Shown: positions 53,163 to 61,200 of the stretch, piece after piece
Numbering within the stretch: position 1 is the first letter of the stretch
How the letters are laid out: every line of letters starts with the position of its first letter
Source: Planctomycetaceae bacterium
GTDB lineage: Bacteria; Planctomycetota; Planctomycetia; Planctomycetales; Planctomycetaceae
Assembly (NCBI GenBank): GCA_020638955.1
Contig: JACKHO010000005.1
Span: 552,503 to 616,502, forward strand
DNA: 64,000 bases
Direction: 5' to 3'
The notes under the pieces: model-generated
What the model was told of the DNA's origin: nothing
Database searches by the model: none
What the model saw: the letters and a program-made list of their open reading frames with translations, nothing else
Made by a program: the position numbers and the translations under genes

Positions 53163-56100
53163 ATGTGGTTCATCCGTTCCTGTTTTTGCCTGGTGGTGTT
53201 GCTGCTGGGGAGTTCTTCGCCACTCTTCGCGGAGTCGAACTGGCAAGCTGGTTTTGCCAAGGGGGACATTACTCCGACGGAACCGTTGCGGTTGTCGGGG
53301 TATGGATCGAGGACGAAACCTTCGGAAGGGGGGCAGACGAAACTGAATGTGCGTTGTGCTGTGTTGCAGCAGGCTGGTGATTCGTCACCTAACGCGGCGC
53401 ATGTCATTCTTTCGGTGGACACCATTGGGTTTCCGGCGGCGCTGACTCAGGAGATTCTGGAAGGTGTACAGGAGAAGCACTCTGTTGCACGCAGCCACTT
53501 TGTGATTTGTTGCACGCACTCCCACACCACGCCACACATTGCACGTGGATTGGAGAACTTGTTTTCGGAGCCGGTGACCGAAGAGGAGCAGGCGGCCTTG
53601 TTGCGATATACCGACCAAGTTCGCGCGGCCTGCGTTGAGGTGGTGTCCGATGCATTCGACGACTTGAAACCAGCTCGCATTTTTCGAACTGTTGGTGAGG
53701 TGGGCTTCGCACAGAATCGCCGCGTGATTGAGGACGGCGTGTGGAAGGGATTCGGTGTCAATGAGCGGGGGCCGACTGATCATTCCCTGCCAGTGCTCAA
53801 GGTGACTGACGAAAGCGGCGATCAACTGCGGGGCATTCTGTTTAACTACGCCTGTCACTGCACCACGTTTGGTGGAGAGCACAATTTGGTGAACGGTGAT
53901 TGGGCCGGATATGCCAGCAATGGGATTGAAACGGCTCACCCCGGAGTTGTCGCACTCTGCTGCATTGGATGTGGGGCCGACCAGAATCCTCCCCGAGAGC
54001 GGGACAAGGCATTGGAGTACGCCAAAGCGGAAGGTGAAGAAATCACGGAAGAGGTCGATGCTCTACTGGCGAAGAACTGGACCGAAGTCGGTGGGCTGAC
54101 AACATCCCACTTCGGCTTCGCCGGTTTGCCGATTGATCGACCACCGCTGGATGAAATGCGAAAGGCGCTGGAGTCGCCGCGGCGGCAGGTGCGTCACCAT
54201 GCGGAAGTGATGCTGGAAACGCAGGCCCGCATGGGGCGGTTGCCGGAGAGTTACCCCATGCCCATTCACGTGTGGAAATTCGATGACGAATTCTCGATGG
54301 TGTTTCTCGGCGGCGAGGTATGCGTGGAGTATGCCCAGCGCATTAAGAAGGAGTTGGGCGAGAATGTCTGGGTGAGTGCGTACAGCAATGACGTGTTTGC
54401 TTACGTCGCCCCGGAACGCATGCGGGCCGAAGGGGGCTACGAAGTCGACTTTTCGATGATTTACTACCTGCAGCCGGGCCGCTGGTCGTCGGGGACGGAA
54501 GACGTCATTTTGCGTCGCATTCATGAACTGCACGAGGGACGAAATCTCGGTGATGCCACGTCCGCTGTCGATTCGCTGAAACGGATTCAGGTCCCGGCAG
54601 GATTCCGCGTGGAACTCATTGCGTCTGAACCGCTGATTACCGATCCCATCAACTTCGCTTTCGGGGCCGACGGAAAACTGTGGGTCGTCGAAATGGGCGA
54701 CTATCCCAGAGGGATTGATCGCGGTCGACCACCCGCCGACGGGCGAAAGCATCCTTGGGATGGTACTCCCGGTGGCCGCATAAAGTTCCTGGAAGATACC
54801 AGTGGTGATGGTCAGTTTGATAAGGCGACCGTGTTCGCCGAAGGGCTCGCGTTTCCGACGGGTGTCACTCCGTGGCGCGATGGCGTGTTGGTGTCGGGGG
54901 CGCCTGACCTGTTGTTCTTAAAGGACAGTGACGGCGATGGGCGGGCCGACGTTCAGGAAGTTGTCTTCTCGGGCTTTGAGGAATCGAATCCGCAGCACCG
55001 TATTAACGGGTTTGAGTACGGATTGGATGGTGCACTGTATTTGGCGAGCGGTGTGGCGAGCGGCAACGTCACCAGTACGCGGACCGGGAAGACGGTCAAC
55101 ATGTCGGGGCGGGACTTGAAAGTCTGGCCGGACATTGGACTCGCCGAGCCCATTAGCGGTCGCAGCCAGTATGGTCGCAGTCGCGATGATTTCGGCAACT
55201 GGTTCGGCAACACGAACAGTGAGCCGCTGTTTCATTACATTATGGAAGACAGTGATTTGAAGCGGAATCCGTTTGTCGCCTCGCCGGGGACGCGGCTATT
55301 TCTCACCGAACCGCAGCGGGCACCGCCGGTTTATCCCACCAGTCGCACGCTCGATCGGTTCAATGATTTGTACGCCGCGAATCGTTTCACCTCAGCCTGC
55401 TCTCCGTTTGTCTACCGCGACTCTGGTGAGCAAAACGGCGATTTGTATGGTGACGTATTCATTTGCGAGCCAGTACATAATCTGGTCAGTCGTCGCAAAG
55501 TTGCATTTCCTGGCGTGGAACCAACTGCGACTCGTGCTGACGGAGAAGCGGAATCGGAGTTTCTGACTTCGACTGATCCCTGGTTTCGACCGGTTCGCCT
55601 GATGAATGCGCCGGACGGATCCATCCTGGTGTGCGACATCTATCGGTCGGTCATTGAGCATCCTGAGTGGATTCCGGAAGCATGGCAGGCTCGGCTCGAC
55701 TTGTATGCCGGCAACGACATGGGCCGCATTTACCGTGTTTGCCGTGAAGAGAGCGGGGGTTTGGCGGTTCCGAATCTGGCTGCGATGACCGATGTGGAAC
55801 TCGTTGATCAACTGGGGCACGCCAATGGTTGGAGACGAGACACTGCCCAGCGACTGCTTCTTGAACGCGGAGTTGCCACAGATTCCCCGGCCTACAAGCG
55901 GTTGCTCGAATTGCTCAATTCGGAAGTGAACATTGCCTGCCGTATTCAGCAACTGTGGACAGCTCACTTGTTGGATTCGGAATTTCATCGGAGCGCGGCA
56001 TGGAGAGAAAAAATTCTGCGAAGCGATGCGGCGGAACTTGTTCGGCAAGGCGTGCGAATCTTCGATTTGGAGCATGAGCCAACGCTGAAGTGGCAGCCAC

Positions 56101-57431
56101 TCATGTTGACTTCGCATTCTGATGAGCGTGTAAGGTTTGAATTGGCGTTGCGGGCGGGTGACTGTTCCCCAGATTTGCAGTTCGAAATCCTGAGTCGACT
56201 GGCAAAGCAGGATGCGCGGCATCCGTGGATTCGTCAGGCCATTCTAACTTCATCTGTGAACGTGGCGGGCCAGTTGCTGATTGAAGTTGCCGAAAGTAAT
56301 AACCCAGAGGCAGGGCCAATTGAATTGATGAGCGACTTGATCGCCACGGCTCTCGGCGATGGAACTCCTGAACAACTGGGGACATTGGTTTCTTTCATTG
56401 CCGAATCGTACGACTCGCATCCCCATGACGGCACGTTGCGTTTGCTGGGACGCCTGCTTGGCGAAGTCGACCGGCGGCGGCTCGACTGGGCCAGTGTTGC
56501 TGGGGGTGAAACTGCAGAGTCGGTCCCGCTTGCGAAGCACCTACGTCCGCTGTTTCGACGTGCGCGTGAGGTTGTGGCCTCTGATGAGACGTCAGTCGAA
56601 AGCCGCAACGCAATGTGCATGTTGTTAGGGCGGGAAGCTGCCCAGATGAAGTACGATGTCGGGCTGTTGCAACAATTCCTTTCCGTGCTGGCACCGCCAG
56701 AAATGCAAATCGCGGCGGTTGAGACGCTGAGCCGACTGAATCAACACGGCTTGCTTGTGCAATCGCTGCGGAATCTCGGTCCTCAGGCTCAGAATGTTGT
56801 GCAGACAACGTTGCTGGAGAGTCAGACGGGTACGAAAGCTCTGTTAGCCAGTTTGGAGCAGGGGACAATTGAGACCAGCGATTTGTCCGCGACGACTCGA
56901 AATGCCTTGCTGGAATTGTCCAACCAGGAACTGCGGGAGAGGGCAGCCAAGTTGATTACTCAGCGACCAGCCACGAATCGCCAGCAGGTTGTCGATGAGT
57001 ATGCGGGAGTTAGCGAACTGACGGGAGATGCGGTGCGTGGGGCAAAGGTGTTTAAGGAGCGGTGTGCGACGTGCCATCGACACCAGGAGGTGGGCGTTGA
57101 CCTCGGGCCAAAGCTGGCAGCATTGCAGGACAAATCAATCGAGTTTCTACTGGTTGCGATTCTCGATCCAAACCGAGCTGTCGACTCGCGGTACCGAACC
57201 TGGGTGGCTGCCCGGACCGATGGGCGTCAAATCAGTGGACTGCTCATCGAAGAAACGACCACGAGCCTGACCTTTGCATTGCCTGACGGCCGACGCGAAA
57301 CCGTGCTCCGTAGAGAGATTGAAGAGGTGGCCGTATCGACTCGATCATTTATGCCAGAGGGACTCGAAAAGGACGTCTCACCTCAAGATATCGCTGACGT
57401 TATGCAATTCATCCGCACTGACGCTCCCTGA
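53163..57431 (+). CDS. Ceramidase-like + PVC-type dehydrogenase + HEAT + cytochrome c fusion protein
   Basis: The 1,422-residue protein has a signal peptide and four parts. (1) Residues ~25-430 form a neutral/alkaline ceramidase-like domain: FAKGDITP, CCTHSHTTPH as the likely zinc site, and VNGDWAGYASNGIE. (2) Residues ~470-900 form the 'membrane-bound dehydrogenase' beta-propeller of planctomycetes and verrucomicrobia (TIGR02604 type): VPAGFRVELIASEPLITDP, GDYPRGIDRGRP, HRINGFEYGLDGALY, DGSILVCDIYRSVIEHP. (3) A HEAT-like helical region follows. (4) At the end is a c-type cytochrome (TIGR02603 type) with ERCATCHRHQ, LGPKLAAL and the final FMPEGLEKDVSPQDIADVMQF. Such proteins are probably periplasmic electron-transfer oxidoreductases. 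The ceramidase part fused in front is the unusual feature. The longer frame to 53130 has no better start. Confidence 0.85.
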   Translation: MWFIRSCFCLVVLLLGSSSPLFAESNWQAGFAKGDITPTEPLRLSGYGSRTKPSEGGQTKLNVRCAVLQQAGDSSPNAAHVILSVDTIGFPAALTQEILEGVQEKHSVARSHFVICCTHSHTTPHIARGLENLFSEPVTEEEQAALLRYTDQVRAACVEVVSDAFDDLKPARIFRTVGEVGFAQNRRVIEDGVWKGFGVNERGPTDHSLPVLKVTDESGDQLRGILFNYACHCTTFGGEHNLVNGDWAGYASNGIETAHPGVVALCCIGCGADQNPPRERDKALEYAKAEGEEITEEVDALLAKNWTEVGGLTTSHFGFAGLPIDRPPLDEMRKALESPRRQVRHHAEVMLETQARMGRLPESYPMPIHVWKFDDEFSMVFLGGEVCVEYAQRIKKELGENVWVSAYSNDVFAYVAPERMRAEGGYEVDFSMIYYLQPGRWSSGTEDVILRRIHELHEGRNLGDATSAVDSLKRIQVPAGFRVELIASEPLITDPINFAFGADGKLWVVEMGDYPRGIDRGRPPADGRKHPWDGTPGGRIKFLEDTSGDGQFDKATVFAEGLAFPTGVTPWRDGVLVSGAPDLLFLKDSDGDGRADVQEVVFSGFEESNPQHRINGFEYGLDGALYLASGVASGNVTSTRTGKTVNMSGRDLKVWPDIGLAEPISGRSQYGRSRDDFGNWFGNTNSEPLFHYIMEDSDLKRNPFVASPGTRLFLTEPQRAPPVYPTSRTLDRFNDLYAANRFTSACSPFVYRDSGEQNGDLYGDVFICEPVHNLVSRRKVAFPGVEPTATRADGEAESEFLTSTDPWFRPVRLMNAPDGSILVCDIYRSVIEHPEWIPEAWQARLDLYAGNDMGRIYRVCREESGGLAVPNLAAMTDVELVDQLGHANGWRRDTAQRLLLERGVATDSPAYKRLLELLNSEVNIACRIQQLWTAHLLDSEFHRSAAWREKILRSDAAELVRQGVRIFDLEHEPTLKWQPLMLTSHSDERVRFELALRAGDCSPDLQFEILSRLAKQDARHPWIRQAILTSSVNVAGQLLIEVAESNNPEAGPIELMSDLIATALGDGTPEQLGTLVSFIAESYDSHPHDGTLRLLGRLLGEVDRRRLDWASVAGGETAESVPLAKHLRPLFRRAREVVASDETSVESRNAMCMLLGREAAQMKYDVGLLQQFLSVLAPPEMQIAAVETLSRLNQHGLLVQSLRNLGPQAQNVVQTTLLESQTGTKALLASLEQGTIETSDLSATTRNALLELSNQELRERAAKLITQRPATNRQQVVDEYAGVSELTGDAVRGAKVFKERCATCHRHQEVGVDLGPKLAALQDKSIEFLLVAILDPNRAVDSRYRTWVAARTDGRQISGLLIEETTTSLTFALPDGRRETVLRREIEEVAVSTRSFMPEGLEKDVSPQDIADVMQFIRTDAP

Positions 57432-57500
57432 CGAGTCTAGGAGGATCTTGGGGAATGGGGGGGCTTGGGGCGAGCGGGGGTAATGCGTCCGAGTCGAGGG

Positions 57501-57539
57501 TAAAAAAAGAGCAGGCCGTGCGAATTTCGCACGGCCTGC
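57501..57539 (-). terminator. Intrinsic terminator of the repeat lipoprotein gene
   Basis: A perfect 13-bp stem (57511-57523 with 57527-57539) has a 3-base loop. On the minus strand it is followed by TCTTTTTTT (57501-57509). It lies ~37 bp after the gene's stop. Confidence 0.93.
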
Positions 57540-57575
57540 GTGTTTCCCAACTGGGAATTTCAATTGTTCCGAGGA

Positions 57576-57845
57576 TTACTCGGCAGCAGGAGCAGCTTCG
57601 CCACCTTCAGCAGGAGCAGCTTCGCCACCTTCAGCAGGAGCAGCTTCGCCACCTTCAGCAGGAGCGGCTTCGCCACCTTCGGTGCTGCCACCTTCTGGTG
57701 AGTGAGCAGCGCCTGGCATTTCGTGATCGGCAGGATCAACGTCGCTGACGTTGTCGACTGGAGCTGGTTCTGTCGCTTCTGGCGCACAACCGACGATGGA
57801 CAGACCAAGGAATGCGGCCAAGCTCAGTGAAAGATACTTCTTCAT
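57576..57845 (-). CDS. Small lipoprotein with tandem 8-residue repeats
   Basis: The 89-residue protein has a clear lipoprotein signal (MKKYLSLSLAAFLGLSIVGC, Cys 20) and a ~65-residue mature part that is acidic and Ala/Pro/Gly-rich. The end consists of four repeats of GGEAAPAE (encoded by 24-bp units at 57586-57681), which should be a flexible, negatively charged tail. The frame extends upstream to 57947 but ATG 57845 gives the signal. It has its own terminator. No function is recognised; small lipoproteins with such tails may serve as envelope spacers or modulators. The gene is divergent from the giant surface protein to its right, so the 438-bp gap between them probably holds both promoters. 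Confidence 0.8.
   Translation of the reverse strand: MKKYLSLSLAAFLGLSIVGCAPEATEPAPVDNVSDVDPADHEMPGAAHSPEGGSTEGGEAAPAEGGEAAPAEGGEAAPAEGGEAAPAAE
57586..57681. repeat. Four tandem 24-bp repeats within the lipoprotein gene
   Basis: The unit GCAGGAGCAGCTTCGCCACC plus TTCA recurs four times (57586, 57610, 57634, 57658) with only two base changes in the last copy. The near-identity suggests recent expansion. The repeat encodes GGEAAPAE on the minus strand and keeps the reading frame. Confidence 0.92.
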
Positions 57846-58283
57846 TTCAGGTTTCCCCCAAAGTTTCAGGATGATGGGCGGGGTATCCACACACCCCTCT
57901 TCCCACGAGTGAGGGGGACTATCCCCTCTCTCCCCCCAACAGAGCAACCAAGGCCCCTATTTATTCCCGAAAAATCTTCCAGGAATTACTCAAGCCCGGA
58001 TCAATCTTCGTAAACTTCGTCATTTCAAAGCATTATGAATAATTCTGCCAAGCGGAATTACAGGAACAATCCGCAAATCTTGCCCAGTTGACAATTCCCC
58101 TCAATTCCCGGTTCCTCAAAGGTCGATTCTTCAGAACAACTGCCATTCCCGGCAGAACCATTACGTTTGGACATACTTGTCCATTCGCGCGTAGTACAAC
58201 CAGGTTTTTTAGTCCCCCTAAACCTCCTGGTTTCCCCCTCACCGGACTGAAACAGTTGATTCAGCACGATGCTGGAGCAATCG
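57846..58283. other. Intergenic region with divergent promoters and probable long 5' UTR
   Basis: This 438-bp gap separates the repeat lipoprotein (minus) and the giant surface protein (plus). Short complementary segments occur (TGCC...GGCA near 58140-58157, TGGACATACTTGTCCA at 58168-58183, CCAGG...CCTGG near 58200-58232), but none is followed by a T-run. No riboswitch class was recognised. A ribosome binding site (GGAG at 58273) lies at the end. Confidence 0.4.
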
Positions 58284-61200
58284 ATGACAAGAACATGGAA
58301 GTACTGGCTGGGAGCAATCACGGCGTGTGTCTGCGCTGTGGGACCGGTTTGGAGCCAAGTTCCACCGGGCTCGAATTCCCCCTCCAATTCTCCGTTTGCC
58401 GAGCCTGCCGACTACTCGGACGATGACACAGGTAGTGTCCGTCTAGGCGAAAAGTCCTCGTCAGGCAGTATTTCGGAAGCCGGAGCAGTGCAGCGGGTTC
58501 AAAACCTGACTGAGCCAGGAGCCGTTTTTGACGGTGGCCCGCCGGTAGTGACCGACGGCATGCTGGCAGGTGACGAAACAGTCGGCTTCGCAAGTACAAC
58601 TTCATTGAATGAAGTGTACTGGCGGGTTGGCAATACTTCGTTTGACCGCTTTGGTGTCGAAAACGGTTACACGAACCTCAATGCGTTCGTTCCGCTCACC
58701 GTTGAAGGTGGCAATGCTCTCTGGTTCTTGAATCCGCGTGTCGTTCTCACAGACAGCGGTGACGTGGCCGGCAGCGTCGGTATGGGACGCCGTATTTACA
58801 ATGCCAACGACGACCGCGTGTACGGAGGCTCGTTCTGGTGGGACTGGGATCACCCCTACCATCAGTTGGGTGGTAGCTTTGAATCGATTGGACGCTACTT
58901 CTCGCTCAGAAGTAACTTCTCACTTCCCATCGGCGATGCCAATGAAACGCTTGGCACCGTGAGTGACTTCAACAGCTTCCGGTATTCCGGTTCCAACATC
59001 GTCTATACGCGCACGGCGAGCATCGAAAACGCTTACCAGCAGTTTGACTTCGAAGTGGCAACTCCCATGCCGCTCGTTGGGCAGTATGGCATTGATATCG
59101 GTGTTGGTGGCTATTACCTCAACGGTGATGGCGACGCCCGTGACGGAGCTGGCTTCAGTCTGCGAACCCAGGCCCAGGTGAATAACAACTTCTGGATTAA
59201 TGGTTTGCTGACCACGGACCCCGTGTTCGGAGCCAACTACTCGATGAACATGGAGTTGACGCTGCCCGATGGTGGTCCAACTCAGTGGTTCGCCCGACGC
59301 CCTGTGGCCAGCAACCTGACCACTGGTGTCCTCCGCAATTACCGCATTGCACGCAAGACCTCGACACAGTCAACGGAAGCAACGTTTACCAGTCCAAAGG
59401 GTAACCACGCTCTGAGTGTGGTCGTTATTGATCCCAACGTTGCGGCTTCCGGTGCAGGAACTCCCGACGATCCTTTGATGTCGGTTGCCGACTACATGGC
59501 AATGCCCGCAGCAACTCGTGCGATGTACGACATTGTGTTTGTGCGGTCACAAGTGGACGGACTCGATACCAACCTCAATACCACCATCACTCTGCTTGAT
59601 GGTCAACGCCTGATTGGCGATGGTTCTGGAACGGCAACGTTCTCCGCCCTCGAAGCTCCTGGCAGCCTGTTCGTACTTCCCGGACAAACGATTGGCACAG
59701 CACCAATTCTATCCAACAGTGCCGCTCCCGGGTTGGATGTCGTGACTCTGGCGAATGCCAACGAAGTCACCAACTTCACAATTGATGGCACATCCACTGG
59801 CCGCGGAGTTGTGGGCACGGGAATCGACGGTTTCAACATTCATGACAACACCTTCGTCAATGTCATCGACGGAATTGTCATTACCAGCGATACCTCGGTC
59901 TTCCTGGATTGTCCCGGCGAAGATGTGGGAATTATTTCCAACAACATCGTTGGTGGTACCGGAGCAACGAACCCCATCGATCCCGGTGGAATTGTGCTGA
60001 CCCACACCGCTGGTACACTGACCTACCAGATGACCGGCAACAACATGTCAGCGTTTAACATGTTTGGTGCAGACATTACCGTGACCGGCGGAACCTTGAA
60101 CGCGAACGATGAAATCAATGGCTTCATCGTTGGCGCGAATACCTTCTCTGGCAACGGTGGTGGTCTGCGGATGACAGCCACAGGAACCGGCACCATCAAT
60201 GCCGACATCCAAGGCAACACCGCTGCGAATAACCTCGGCGATGGTATTGTCCTGGTTGCCGATGGCCCTGCCGCAACCTTCAATATCGAAACGTTTACTG
60301 GTAACAGCGGTAGTGGCAACCGGGGACATGGTTCCCAAATTGTTGCCCGCAATTCCGCTACGCTCGTCCTGAATGATGGACTTGACAATTCTTCGGTCCT
60401 CGCCGGAAGCAACATGACCGGCAACCTGCTGGACGGTATGCAAATCGTCGCTGACGGATCTGACATTCTCATCGATCAAATTAGTGCGGTTGTCGCCACA
60501 GGAAACGGTGATGACGGAATGGAACTCGCCGCACTCAATGGCGGCTCGATTACTTGGATCGCTCCCATTGTTGGCAACACCTTCGATGGCAACGGAGCAG
60601 CTGTCCCGGGACTTGGTAATCCCTCACCAGCGGACGTTGGTGCCGGACGTGGAAACGGTCTGGAAATTACCACCGCAGGTGCAGGCAGCATGATTGTTGG
60701 TGGTGGTATCGACCCGGCACTTGATGGCGGCATTGGTGTACTTGGCACGCCCAACGCCAACAGTTTCAGCAACAACACGGGAAATGGTTTGGCCTTCCAG
60801 CTCGATGGCGGAACCATGGTGTTTGATGGCATCTACAACAACGTAGCTACGGGCAACGGTAATAATGGCATGAGCATTGTGAACAACCTGGGCGGTACGT
60901 TCGTGGTCGTGAATCCCGACGTACCGAACACGGCTGATATCAAGTTCAACGACTTCTCCAACAACGGTAACGCCGGATTGTTCATTGGTGGTACCGGTGC
61001 TGGAGGTGGTCCACGTGCTGTCACCGATCTCGGCTTGCTGGCTGACAACAACTTCGACCGGACCACGTCTGGAACCGACGGAATTCAGTTCAACGCCATT
61101 GACAACTTCATTGTCATGGACCTCATCCGCAACTCGTTCGTCGGGCGAGCGGGAGCAGGACGCGGTATTGGTGGTCGTATCAGCGGTACCGTTGGCACCT

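Noticed and set aside
57586..57681. Regular 24-bp repeats considered as a CRISPR array
   Set aside because: The units are directly adjacent with no spacers and encode an in-frame peptide repeat.
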